Notes under the pieces: generated by a model
Database searches by the model: none
The model's input: the letters and a program-made list of their open reading frames with translations, nothing else
What the model was told of the DNA's origin: nothing
Assembly: GCA_942159475.1 (NCBI GenBank)
Contig: OW804094.1
Location: forward strand, 21,985,323 to 22,049,322
Direction of reading: 5' to 3'
Source of the DNA: Sthenelais limicola
Lineage: Eukaryota; Annelida; Polychaeta; Phyllodocida; Sigalionidae
DNA: 64,000 nt
Shown here: piece after piece, positions 24,215 to 35,111 of the stretch
How positions within the stretch are numbered: the first letter of the stretch is position 1
How the letters are laid out: each line of letters begins with the position of its first letter
Made by a program: the position numbers and the translations under genes

Positions 24215-24897
24215 TTATAACTAACCACACTTGGGTCGGTCAGCTTAGATCTTTAGTAAAATAGCCTTCAAAATTATTTGTGGCCAATAGAATTAAAATT
24301 AAAAATTTTTTTTTTTCGTTTCCAAGTAGTCAGGAACATGCTGAAAGACCTGAAATGTACTTTCCGATGCATGTCATGTCTCCTTTTTGTACACCGCCAT
24401 CACGCGTGAATAAAAAAAAACTTGAATTGAATTGAATAAAACACTAAGCCAGAACACACATACCCCTCATACTCCTCCTCACCCCCCTAAAAACCCCAAA
24501 AATCCGTCCAAACATCGCCCATTAATTCTGTGACTCTGCAAGCACTAGCAAGCGCAAAAACCCAATCGCCTCTCTCTGTTAAAATCGCCATGTATGCCAT
24601 TGATTCTTTTGTCTCATCTTTGCTCATCTATGTCTTGATACCGTACTTGTTAGCTTGTTAGCTCATTTAGCATAAGCCGCTTTTTATCATTTAAATTATA
24701 GCCTTAGAAATTTACACATCATAGACAGTTATAGCTCGCACCTCAGCAGCAAGTCGAAAACCTTGTTTTCATGCATAAGAAACTTGTTCTCATGTTAACT
24801 CATTGGAGAAGCTGTCGAAATAAAGTCTTTAAAAAAAAGAACTAGGTTTATCAGTTTCATTGCTCACAGGGTATGTATGTTGACACGACTCTATTAT

Positions 24898-25132
24898 GGG
24901 TAAGATTTTCAGAAAATGTACAATTGGCAGCTGTACATATTTAGTAAATTCTGCTGAATTAGGCTGCAATTTGGTCAATACTAGGTAAATTCAAGTATAT
25001 TCGGCATTGCATTGATTCTAGCAACCTATTTGGTTAGGTTGAACTGTATTTTGAACTTTATTTTCTTCTTAAATGTGGGTTATTTGAGAGAATTGGTGAA
25101 GGCGAATTGTACATTTTCTGAAAATCTGACCT
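24898..25132 (+). mobile_element. MITE-A copy, TTAT duplication
   Basis: Left GGGTAAGATTTTCAG, right CTGACCT; TTAT flanks. Confidence 0.88.
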
Positions 25133-25563
25133 TTATATTGGTATACTAACTATAGCTACAAATAATATATGACCTGTATATATTAACATGATAGAAATCA
25201 TTAATAATCAAAGAACATGTTCAGATATAATTGAATTAACTATTTTCATCCATCTTGAAAATAAAGAATTGATATCATTACCGAAAAAGGATGAAAAGTA
25301 CAATTAATTAGAAAGTACTGTGATATTTTATTGCTGGTACAAAAACATAAATCGCACATAAACTAGAGAATTGAGGTCTTGGTTACTTCAGTGGAAGTGT
25401 TTTTCCCGATGTGCAAAGGTGGATCTATCAATCTGTGGGTAGTAAATAGTTGGGATGGGACGCTGGGGTCAAAGTGTGGGGTTGTGGGGTATGGCAGGAA
25501 AAACTGCGTATAATTATTCTCCGACACTCCCGTTTCCACAACATAACATCCTACAGTCTAACT

Positions 25564-25801
25564 GGGTCAGATTTTGAGAAAATGTACTTAATCGGCAGCT
25601 CTACACATTTAGTAAATTCTACTAAATTAGGCTGAAAAATGAAGAATGCTGGGTATATCTGAGTATATTTTGGTTTCACGTTGATTTAAAGTATCTGTTT
25701 TGCTATGTTAAACTGTATTTTGAAGCTCATTTTTGTCTTAAATGTGGGTTATTTGAGGGAATTGGTGAAGGTGAATTGTACATTTTCTGAAGATCTGACC
25801 C
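25564..25801 (+). mobile_element. MITE-A copy
   Basis: Full length, right tip GAAGATCTGACCC; flanks AACT / ATCT. Confidence 0.86.
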
Positions 25802-25912
25802 ATCTAGGCATGGAGTCACTTAGTGTTGTCAAATATCGGCACATTAAGTTTCGCCATATGACTTGATTTTGATTTTTAAAAAATCCTTTAAAAAATTAGA
25901 TCCTTTGAACAG

Positions 25913-26309
25913 TCTTGGCTTAGAGCCTCTCAAATCAGATAAGAATGGACTGTCAATGATTGGACGCCTACTGCCCTAATGGCTTTCCTGGCCATGGAGT
26001 GGGCTTATAATGGTATTTTCCAGTCCTAATTGGATTATAATGGCATTTTGCGGTTTGGAGCGAGAGTGAGTGAGTGAGATTGGTGGCTTTACGCCCTTAT
26101 CAACACTTTGAAGTGTTATATCAAGGGCGGGAGAGCTGAGAGGGAGGCAGTTTATGATCATACCCAGGAAATAGAGATAGAGAAGAAAGGAGAGAGAGAC
26201 AGAGAAAAGAGACAGAAAGGCCCTTTAAGGTCTTACCCAGGACCATTTTGGAGCGAGAGGCTTTCCCTCCGTTTGAAGGGACTCGGTCAACTCTGGGCCT
26301 AGACTGAGA
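25913..26309 (-). mobile_element. Family B element split by a SINE
   Basis: Minus-oriented copy whose right end is CTCTGGGCCTAGACTG; interrupted by the SINE at 26066-26246, so the B copy is the older. Confidence 0.8.
26066..26246 (-). mobile_element. CTCA-tailed SINE-like retroposon, 13-bp target duplication
   Basis: 181 bp inserted into a family B copy. TTTGGAGCGAGAG is duplicated exactly at 26053-26065 and 26247-26259. Cleanest copy for defining the element's ends: CTCA repeats at one end, TGGTCCTGGGTAAGACC at the other (minus-strand sense). Confidence 0.85.
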
Positions 26310-26671
26310 AGTACATATTGGCTATCTTTAGACTCAGGCAAGCATAATTCCCCATGTTGTGTTACTTATAAGTGTTTCATGTTGAATATTTGTTTACTTT
26401 TAATAAAACCAGAGACAGATTAAAGTCAATCCTGCTCTAGCTACGGTGAATCCCCGAGTCAAAGACTTTTATCATGGGAAACATTAGGTTTCCTGTTTTC
26501 AGTACAAACAACATGCGACAAAAGGGATCCGTGGATGATAAATACACACCCAGCCCACAACACGGAACACTTCACAACTCAGTAAAAGATAAAAATAACA
26601 CAAGCTTGAGTTGCTCTTGAGTTACTGTGAAGGGGAAAGTCCAGCCTCCCACAGCCAGAACTGGAGAATAT

Positions 26672-26906
26672 GGGTCAGATTTTCAGAAAATGTACAATTG
26701 GCAGCTGTACACATTTAGTAAGTTCTGCTAAATTATGCTGTGATTCGGTCAATACTAGGTAAATTCGAGTGTATTCGCCATTGCATTGATTATAGCAATT
26801 TGTTTTGTTAGGTTGAACTGTATTTTGAACTTTATTCTCGTCGAAAGTTTGGGTTATTTGAGAGGATTGGTGAAGATGAATTGTACATTTTCTGAAAATC
26901 TGACCG
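26672..26906 (+). mobile_element. MITE-A copy, ATAT duplication
   Basis: Right tip CTGACCG has one change; ATAT flanks. Confidence 0.88.
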
Positions 26907-26928
26907 ATATATTTCTTTTTTTATGTTT

Positions 26929-27597
26929 TATTACATACGTATGTGATTTCAGGGGCGCTATTCAGGGGTGCTATTTGAAAAGCCAAATAACACCTATGAA
27001 CATGGTGAGTAACTCTTCAGTTACTAGATATAGTTGTAAATGAGGAGACGGGTGATTCTGTTTAAAATCTATTTAAAGAGAACATGCTTAGATACTTTAA
27101 CGTGGGCAGGGCTTGAAAACCCCATTGGTAATTATGTCTAAGGTTATGTAGTTAATATTTGAATTGAATAGTTCATAAATATAAAAGTGTATCAATATCA
27201 GATCTCAATACCAAAAAACTTTCGTATAAGCATCTAAATAAGTAGATGTCTTACAAAAATCAACCAAGAACTAATCATAGGCACTCTTGGAAGATCTATG
27301 CTTGCACAGATAGAGATTGACCTGTTTTCATGGAATACTTGTAACTGTTTGAAATATGAGAAATAAAAACACTTATATATTATATATATATTGATGGAAA
27401 GTAAGGTAAAATACTATTAAAATTGAGTTCTCTTGTTGATTAGTATGTAATAAATACCTAATAGCACTCTGTTCGGTTTGTAATCGATCGAGACGTTGGG
27501 TCAAATCACACTCCACCCATTTGGGGTGTCATGCAATTTGACCCAACGTCTCAATCAATTACAAACCTCCATTGTGCCATTAGGTATAATTATATTT
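26929..27597 (+). mobile_element. Family F element (long copy)
   Basis: From TTACATACGTATGTGATTTC through GGGTGCTATTTGAAAAGCCA to CTCCATTGTGCCATTAGGTA. It includes inverted halves GACGTTGGGTCAAATCACAC / TGCAATTTGACCCAACGTC. It matches 50258-50640 in reverse order, with about 350 bp (27005-27385) absent from the other copy. Confidence 0.65.
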
Positions 27598-27616
27598 CCA
27601 AAACTGCAATAATGTA

Positions 27617-28017
27617 TAGTCTGTCTAAAAAGTAGTTGACATGTGATTCCTATGCCCTTTAAGGGGAGGGAAAAGTGGGGGAGTTTTGACTTCAAACCTT
27701 TGCCCCCTGATTCGCCGTCTGCGACTGACCATGGCCGTTTGCGACCAACCATGGCCGTTTGCGACCAACCATGACCAAATGTACAGCTGTACTGTATTGT
27801 GCTGTCTCTGTTCTATGTGCAGCAGCTGTTGTTTTGCTTAAAAGAAAGGAAGAGCTGGCTATAATGGCTCTGTTTCTCAATGGTTGATTGCAATGAGTGA
27901 CTCGCTGGGCAAAGAGTGGACAGGTCCTTGTCATAAATAGAAATCAGAAATCTCCCACTTTTCCCTCCCCTTAAAGGAACTAAGGAATCACGTGTCAACT
28001 ACTTTTTAGACAGACTA
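27617..28017. mobile_element. 401-bp long-TIR element, TA duplication
   Basis: Ends TAGTCTGTCTAAAAAGTAGT / ACTTTTTAGACAGACTA; inverted repeats of about 60 bp reach GGGGAGGGAAAAGTGGG. TA on both sides. Interior has a GCGACCAACCATGGCCGTTT tandem. Form fits a Tc1/mariner-type non-autonomous element. Confidence 0.82.
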
Positions 28018-28151
28018 TAGGCGTGTTTCATGAAATGAGCTCACATTTCAATAATGTAAAAGATCGGTAATAATGAAAACGCTAACTGGGATATGACCTT
28101 AGTTATCTAATGCACAAGAACATCACTTCTGATAATTAGTTAACGAGCCCA

Positions 28152-28679
28152 GTCTAGGCCCAAACCCTCAGATTTATTTTTTTTATTCCATTTAAGGCCA
28201 AGTCATTAATTTACAAGTACAATAGTTAGAAAAATACGTATTTTGTCGTTCAACGACGTTTCTCATACGTTGCCTCAACCTATCAATTTAAGGAGTGACT
28301 CCTTTTACAGAACAATAAAATTTATGTCAGACCATTCTCTGTTGCTTAATACAGATTAGACTGGTAATGAACCATTTTATAATCCTCAAATACAATACTC
28401 TTATCCACTAAAAACAGGACCATCTAACTGATCTTTGTCCAAGGACCTTTCGACTCGATATTGTCATTTAGGTCATTATTACAGATCATAGATCATACAA
28501 GAACGGTATGTCAGTGATTAGACGCCTAATTCGCTAATCGGTTTCCTGGCCACAAGGCGTTTAAATGGAAACATAATGACATTTTGCGGTCTTAATGGAC
28601 TTATAATGGCACCTTGTGGTTTGAGGCTAGAGGCTTCCCCTTCGTTTGAAGGGACTCTTTCAACTTTGGGCCTAGACTG
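28152..28679 (-). mobile_element. Family B element split by a retroposon tail
   Basis: Starts CAGTCTAGGCCCAAACCCTC and resumes at about 28495 to end TTTGGGCCTAGACTG. The inserted T-rich segment 28174-28490 looks like a minus-strand retroposon 3' end; CAGAT occurs at both junctions. Confidence 0.65.
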
Positions 28680-29871
28680 CCTTTAATGTTTTATATTTCC
28701 AAAACTGTTATAATGTAGGCTTGTTTTTGTGAAAGTAAAAGATCAATAATAATGAAAACACTAATTGCGATATGACCTTAGTAATCTAATGCACAGGAAC
28801 ATGAGTTGTCAGTCCTATCCAGACACCCACATTCCTCGATTCCACATCCAATAATTAGCCAGTTTCACTATCTCCTCTGTCCCCAAAATCGTGGAACCAG
28901 TGGGGGGGGGCGAATATCTGGTCTAGAAGGAGACAGAGTAATTAAGGTTAAAAATAATGGAATCATTTCTATATTTTTTTAAAAATACTGTAGAAATACT
29001 GAAGAATTTCATCCCGTGAAATGATATGAATTGGTCGGTAATAAATACATGTTTATCTATAGTATTCCCGGACCCATGTTCTATCCATAATAGACACATA
29101 AACATTGTGTCAAGCAATCAATCAATCAACCAAGCACAGTAATTCAAATGAGTTGACAAGGATACACCGCTCTGATTCGTGTTAAAACAATTGGAGAACA
29201 AAAAGGTATAAAAACATTTATGCGCATTCCATATGAGAGGTGCAATAAGTGGGGTGCTATAAAAATATTCATATAGTATGCATACTATGTGAACAACTTC
29301 GTCACCAGGTCGGCCACTTTTATGCACTTTTATGTACCAAGTTTTATGCCCATATAATAAATATAGAATGGAACTCGCCTGCAATAATAAAAAATTCATT
29401 GGACTTGATTCATCCACATAAGCACAATGCTGTAGGTATTGTGCTTATGCGGAAGAATCTCGTCCAATAAATTTTCGATTATTGCTGGCTTGTTCCATTC
29501 TCTCTATGTATAGAATTATATTCTTCAGAAGCTTGCAAGACTATAAATAGAATTGTGCATTTCGTGTACTTTGGCAATAACTAGATATCATGTAGGTGGC
29601 TTGGAGGCCAAGTAGGTCATTACACCCTGGAGATGTAGTAAAAACTCGTACAGAAACATGAGTACGAGAGAAGGCGAGAGTGGAGAATAGTATCAGGCCA
29701 ACTGATAACATCATGGATTAACATGACCAAGAGAAACAGATGATATACTTTAGACACTGATACTCCAAGAGACCATGTATGGAGTCAGCATGTTCAACAG
29801 TACAAATCAAACAAAAAACCGATTAGTTTACACAATTACACAATACCCCTGAGTTTTCTAAAGCGAGAGGA
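28680..29871. other. Unassigned intronic stretch
   Basis: Includes a G-run near 28904 and an inverted TGTGCTTATGCGG-type pair at 29414-29455 (CATAAGCACAAT / ATTGTGCTTATG). No gene signal. Confidence 0.4.
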
Positions 29872-29876
29872 GAGAG

Positions 29877-29911
<35 letters not shown>

Positions 29912-29976
29912 GATAGAGAGATAGATAGAGAGAGAGATGGATAGAGAGAGATAGATAGATAAAGAGAGATAGATAG

Positions 29977-30007
<31 letters not shown>

Positions 30008-30260
30008 GAGAGATAGATAGATAGAGAGAGATAGATAGATAGATAGAGAGATAGATAGATAGATAGATAGAGAGATAGATAGATAGAGAGATAGATAGAT
30101 AGAGATAGATAGATAGGTAGAGAGATAGATAGAGAGAGATAGAGAGATAGAGAGAGATAGAGATAGATAGAGAGATAGATAGAGAGATAGATAGATAGAG
30201 AGAGATATATAGATAAAGATAGAGATAGATAGAGAGAGAGATATATAGATAAAGATAGAG

Positions 30261-30307
<47 letters not shown>

Positions 30308-30345
30308 GAGATAGATAGAGAGATAGATAGAGATAGATAGATAGA
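29872..30345. repeat. GATA/AGAGAT microsatellite
   Basis: About 470 bp of AGATAGAT and AGAGAGAT units; apparent Ser-Leu-Tyr-Ile proteins are artefacts. Confidence 0.97.
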
Positions 30346-30358
30346 GCGAGCAATGTTT

Positions 30359-30500
30359 CATTTATCAAAAAAAGAGTTTACAGTGATAAATAGGTTGGCA
30401 GACTTCTGGGAAACCATTTTGGAATCTCCCAGATCTTCCAGCCGCTCCCCTGATAGAGGCAAATTTTCTACAGAGAGGGACTAATACACAATAATACATA
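30359..30500 (-). mobile_element. Retroposon tail, uninterrupted relative of 45846
   Basis: GGTTGGCAGACTTCTGGGAA, TCTTCCAGCCGCTCC and AGAGAGGGACTAATACACAA match the 45846 element in order. Lies beside the GATA microsatellite. Confidence 0.55.
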
Positions 30501-30562
30501 ATACGGTTAATAGGCAAAATGGCCTATGTTTGAATGAAACACCCTAACAAGGTCCTACTGGT

Positions 30563-30795
30563 GGGTCAGGGCGTTAAAAAATGTACAATCGCCAGCTCTA
30601 ACATTTTAGTAGTCTGTTAAAATAGGGTGAAAAATGATAAATACCAGTTATATCTGAGTATATTCTGGATTGCGGTGATTCAACACATCTGTTTGGTTGT
30701 GTTGAACTTCATTTGAACCAGATTTTCCTCCTTAAATTTGGTATATTTGAGAGGATTGGTGAAGGCGAATGGTACATTTTCTGGCGAGCTGTCCC
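30563..30795 (+). mobile_element. MITE-A copy, strongly diverged
   Basis: GGGTCAGGGCGTTAAAAAAT on the left and CTGGCGAGCTGTCCC on the right. The interior is recognisable but carries many changes, so it is an old copy. Confidence 0.7.
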
Positions 30796-30997
30796 TTCAA
30801 TACTGACAGACAGGCAGGTTTTTCAAGGGGGCGTGGCTTCATAAAACATCAGGGATCAGATTCGCTCCTGCATTTTTATAGAATTAAACATTCCCTGCTA
30901 TTGTCATTTCATTTCTATCGGCGAGGTCAGATCCATTTATTTCCCAATAGGAAACATCAATTCGCCTTTTATTCTTTTCTTTTCTTTTTATACATAT

Positions 30998-31460
30998 AAA
31001 TGTAGTGGATATGAGGTTCAACGCAAGTCTAGCCTGACTTGTTGTTTTTTTAACTGTTATATAACTGGGTCAGCCTTCGAGGTCAAGGTTGCAGCAATGC
31101 TCGCTCAACCTTTCAAGCCTTTCGGATCTGTTCCGTTCTTATCCTGAATGAAATGTCAAGCTTTATATTACCCTATTTACAGGTTACCTATCAACTAATT
31201 GTCCACACCAGAATGTGTACTGCATATCTCCTGTATCACTTATTCATGTACAATGTGTATGTTGATCATGTACATGTACACACCTTTTTTATGTACTGAC
31301 TGTATTCATGACTACTTTCCATCATTGTCTTAGTTAGCCCGGCTGACCTTGTACCTTGTGTGTGACCACTGTGGGGGAAATAAAGCTACGGAAACAGAGA
31401 TCGTTGTCCAGTTTTACTTTTTCTTAGTTGAGAGGAATATCAAACCTGGGTTGTCTAGTA
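30998..31460 (+). mobile_element. Possible retroelement 3' end or solo LTR
   Basis: TGTAGTGGATATGAGG start, AATAAA at 31378-31383 followed by GCTACGGAAACAGAGATCG. CA-type end and target duplication are not clear, so the class is open. Confidence 0.3.
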
Positions 31461-31583
31461 ATAGCACGATGGTTATCGCGGGCCAGATAACTAGTGTCAC
31501 CATTTACTGATATTTGCCTGTAGAAAAGCTTACAGCGTCGGATTGGTCAGGTGACCACCGAGGTTCACTACACATACATACAT

Positions 31584-31818
31584 GGGTCAGATTTTCAGAA
31601 AATGTACAATTCAACTTTGCCAATCCTCTAAAATAACCCACATTTCAGACGAAAATAAAGTTCAAAATACAGTTCAACCTAACAAAACAGATTGCTAGAA
31701 TCAATGCAATGCTGAATATACTCAAATGTACCTAGTATTGATCAAATTGCAGCCTTATTTAGCAGTATTTACTAAATGTGTACCGCTGCCAATTGTACAT
31801 TTTCTGAAAATCTGACCC
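31584..31818 (-). mobile_element. MITE-A copy inside an ACAT microsatellite
   Basis: Full length; ACAT on both sides, inserted into a CATA/ACAT array 125 bp beyond the HMGCS third exon. Confidence 0.9.
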
Positions 31819-31841
31819 ACATACATACATACATACATACA

Positions 31842-31875
<34 letters not shown>

Positions 31876-31922
31876 CATACATACATACATAGATACATAC
31901 ATACATACATACATACATAGAT
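31819..31922. repeat. ACAT microsatellite
   Basis: ACAT repeated about 25 times with few changes, continuing from the target duplication of the MITE-A copy at 31584. Confidence 0.95.
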
Positions 31923-31942
31923 AGACATAGCTATAATCCTAC

Positions 31943-32068
31943 CTCTCTCAAAGACGAGTGCTGCCCCTGGACCCACGAGCATGGCCACTGCACCTGCGCC
32001 ACCTGTTGGGCGGGCACTGCCACTAGCGTACACAGCGATGTCTCCTGCCACCACCAGGGCGTAGCGTC
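31943..32068 (-). CDS. HMGCS1: HMG-CoA synthase, third coding exon
   Basis: Acceptor TTGACCTTGCAG precedes GA CGC TAC GCC, which completes the Gly codon begun in the previous exon and gives [16 protein letters not shown], then [13 protein letters not shown] and ALVFERG. These match the end of the HMGCS N-terminal domain. The exon is 126 nt and ends in phase 1 at AGAGAG then GTAGGA. The three coding exons together give 190 codons of the usual 500 to 520. The exon expected to start with the GLRGTH-type sequence was not found anywhere to the left, so the rest of the protein, including the catalytic His region, is outside the window or missing. A MITE-A copy and an ACAT microsatellite lie about 25 to 360 bp downstream in the next intron. 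Confidence 0.93.
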
Positions 32069-32466
32069 CTGCAAGGTCAATATGAGGTCAACAACAGGTC
32101 AACAATAGGTCAGCACTAGGTAAACAATAGGTCAGTTGTGACGTCAGCAGTAAAGCAGAATTATACCATTCTGGGATTACTTTATTTTGCCATAATCCCG
32201 ATTTTACAAAAAAACATGATTTTTATGGCTGGTGTCCATCGTGAGATTATATTTCATTGCTTTAAATTCATAGCATTCATTTAATATTTTTCAACGAAAT
32301 TTTCAATAAGTTTCAACGAAATTTGATAAATGTTTTGCAAAAATTTTGGAATTCTTTGAAAACTTTGGGGGAAATTACAAAATTTTCATGAGTTTTCAAA
32401 AATACTGATTTCAGTAGAAATTCTGAGAAAGTTTTATCCCTGAAACGTGGAACAAAAGTGACTTAC

Positions 32467-32659
32467 CGTCCCAAGAGCTGGACTCTACCCAGTTAACGGC
32501 GTTGAAGAGAGCGGCCGTGCCACCATAGCAGGCGTTGGTGGTGTCGATACCCTCCACATCTGAGTTACCGCTGTCCTCAAACAGCTGCATCAAGGCCGTC
32601 TTCACACTCTTAGACTTGTCTATAATGGTCTCTGTGCCCACCTCCAGCCGACCTATCGT
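32467..32659 (-). CDS. HMGCS1: HMG-CoA synthase, second coding exon (active-site exon)
   Basis: This exon holds the catalytic centre. Acceptor TTCCTTCTCCAG precedes ACG ATA GGT, continuing the previous exon in phase 0. The translation runs [18 protein letters not shown] and [11 protein letters not shown] to [10 protein letters not shown]. The Cys in NACYGG is residue 128 here and aligns with the acetyl-accepting Cys129 of vertebrate HMGCS. The Glu in VGTET (residue 94) aligns with catalytic Glu95. The exon is 193 nt and ends in phase 1 at GACG then GTAAGT. The preceding intron (32660-35111) contains an 800-bp polypurine tract and a 548-bp TTAA-flanked element. Confidence 0.95.
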
Positions 32660-32694
32660 CTGGAGAAGGAACAATGTCAGGATTAAATATAGAT

Positions 32695-33472
32695 TGATAG
32701 ATAGAGATATATAGAGAGGGAGGGAGAGACAGAAGGAGAGAGGGGAGAGAGGGGGGAGAGAGAGTGACAGAGAGGGGAGAGAGAGAGGGGGGAGAGAGAG
32801 AAGGAGAGAGGAGGGAGGGGAGAGAGGGAGAGAGAGGGAGAGAGGGTGGGAGAGACAGAGGGAGAGAGGGAGAGAGAAGGAGAGAGGAGAGACAAGGGAG
32901 AGAGGGAGAGTGACAGAGAGGGGAGAGATAGAGGGGGACAGAGAAGAGAGGGAGAGAGAGAAGGAGGGAGGGGAGAGAGGAGAGGGAGACAGAGTGGGAG
33001 AGAGAAGAGGGAGAGGGAGAGAGAGGACAGAGGGGAAGAGAGAGACAGGGAGAGAGGGGGGAGAGAGACAGAGGGAGAGAGGGGGAGAGAGACAGAGGGG
33101 GAGAGAGACAGAGGGAGAGAGGGGGAGAGAGAAGAGGGAGAGGGAGGGAGAGAGGGGGAGAGAGACAGAGGGAGAGAGGGGGCAGAGAGACAGAGGGAGA
33201 GAGAGGGAGAGGAAGAGAGGGGAGAGAGGGGAGGGGAGGGGACAGAGGGAGAGAGTGACAGAGGGGAGAGAGAGGGGGGGACAGAGAAGAGAGGGAGAGA
33301 GAAGTAGAGAGGAGAGGGCGAGGGAAGAGGGAGAAGGGAGAGAGAGGAGAGGGCGGGGGAAGAGGGAGAAGGGAGAGACAGAAAGAAGAGAGAAGACAGA
33401 GAGGGGAGAGAGAGGAGGGGGAGACGAGAGGGATAGAGAGACAGACAGAGAGAGGGAAAGGGAGAGAGAGCA
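32695..33472. repeat. GA-rich polypurine tract in HMGCS intron
   Basis: About 780 bp of GAGAGGGA / GACAGAG units with hardly any pyrimidine except C in GACAG, starting 36 bp upstream of the active-site exon's acceptor. Confidence 0.95.
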
Positions 33473-33686
33473 TTCTTTATATCGTCACTGTGATAGATTA
33501 CAAAGTTATAAGGTAAAACAACTTCATGTTAAAAGTGACAAAATGGGTGATGATCATCAGGTTTTAATTGTTTTTATAAAATACAAAATAGATGAGAAAG
33601 CTAGCTAATCTCCAGTAAATACTAGTCCGAATGTTTTTTAAAGCATTTTATTGAACCCAATAGTGGATTGAATGAAATGTTATTAA

Positions 33687-34234
33687 AGGTATATGCGGGT
33701 GTTCAATGGGAAAAAAATTGGTCGGTGACTTTTTTATGAAACGTTCAGGGATAATTCCTGACTACATAAGAAAGCAAGAAATGAAAAAAAAAGTACATCT
33801 CATCGACTTACTTTTTTTTCTACAGCCACTTAAAAATAACAGTGCTTTAGCATTGAAGTCTATGAAAAAATGTGTTTTTCTTCACATTTCATTATATACA
33901 AAAATAATGATCGGTGACTTTTCATTAATACTTTCTACACATACATTTGGTATATTATGCTACAGATTTACCAAAGAAAAACAGTATGTTGACGTGGTTA
34001 AAAAAAAGTTGTGGTCATTTGAAATTGACCACATCACCCAAATTTAGTAATCAAGCAGCATAATCAATGAAAATGAATCCTAAAAAACATGACCCAAAAC
34101 TGCTGTAATAAAAATAAACCCTGTAGATATTGAAAATGGTGCACAAATACATCTCAACTTATGATTATAATGAAATATTTCAAAGAAAAATAGGAGCCGC
34201 TAGGTGGCGTGGGTGTTGACACCCGCATATATCT
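33687..34234. mobile_element. 548-bp TIR element, TTAA duplication, with a 113-codon frame
   Basis: AGGTATATGCGGGTGT / ACACCCGCATATATCT with TTAA on both sides (33683-33686, 34235-34238), the target of piggyBac- and Kolobok-type elements. An open frame at 33706-34047 is Lys-rich and AT-biased, with no recognised domain. In HMGCS intron 2 region. Confidence 0.72.
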
Positions 34235-35111
34235 TTAAAAAGAGAGCACATGCTCTTTCAACTGACACGCTGTAAAAATATGCTAAAATAAAATTTGTAA
34301 CGACTTTAATAATTAAAATATAAATTGTCCGTCAGTTTAATTTTTCTTTGTGGATTGAAGCACAATAAGTGCCATACCGGCTTAAATATTTATATTGACA
34401 ATAGTCCCATCAGATTCTGAACTTGACTAAACAGTGACGTACTACACCAGCTTAGATGTAATCTGTGCAACAGATCATTAACATAGGTGTATTTCTGGTT
34501 TAAACTGGATGAAACTAGGTCGGGAGAGGTAACTTTTTCTTCTTTCGGAACAATGTTTCAGAAACAGAAAAAAGAAAATTGTTTAAAGAAGACAAAGCTA
34601 CTTTTGGAAGGTGATTGTGGTTAGGTGGCTTGCTCCTTCCATTAACTTAATATTTTTGGTGAAAAAAAAAATATAAAAAAATTTAGGCAGGCAGGGTACA
34701 AAAGAGGAAAATCTTTAGATAGGTAAGACATTTTCTATGCATTTTTTATTTTGTTATTTCGCTAAAGGCCAATACAATAGTTTAATATATTACTTGGAAA
34801 TACACATATTCACCATTAGTGCGTTTCTTTGTTGGTGTGGGGGTGGGGTGGGGGGAACGCCTATTTTATTTTGGCCTTGTGAAATTAAGAAAAATGTTTT
34901 TTATAAGGGTATTTGTAGTTAGGTGTCTTGTCTTTCTGCTTTTATTAACTTTTTGGTGATCTTTTTTTTAAAAAAACAGGGCCTAAAAATCTTTAGATGG
35001 GTTAGATTTTTTTCCTAAGTACTTGTGTGTGTGTGTGGAGTGGGGTGGGTGCGAAAAGACACCTATTTTCATTTTGGCCCAGTGAAATAAAATAAAACCA
35101 AGAATACTTAC

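Larger units (their letters stand above)
1..31942 (-). other. Presumed HMGCS intron 3 (more than 31.9 kb)
   Basis: The third exon ends at a good donor and no stretch to the left encodes the next HMGCS segments, although I looked on the minus strand for the conserved motifs. The whole left half is therefore best read as one intron made of MITEs, satellites and retroposon tails. The alternative is that the gene is broken or misassembled here. Confidence 0.55.

Noticed and set aside
29823..30368. 181-codon Ser-Leu-Tyr-Ile frame
   Set aside because: Produced by the GATA microsatellite.
1..31942. Remaining HMGCS exons
   Set aside because: Minus strand checked for conserved motifs of the C-terminal domain; none could be supported.
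32610..33473. 287-codon frame and overlapping Arg/Glu/Gly-rich frames on the other strand
   Set aside because: Both are shadows of the intronic polypurine tract.
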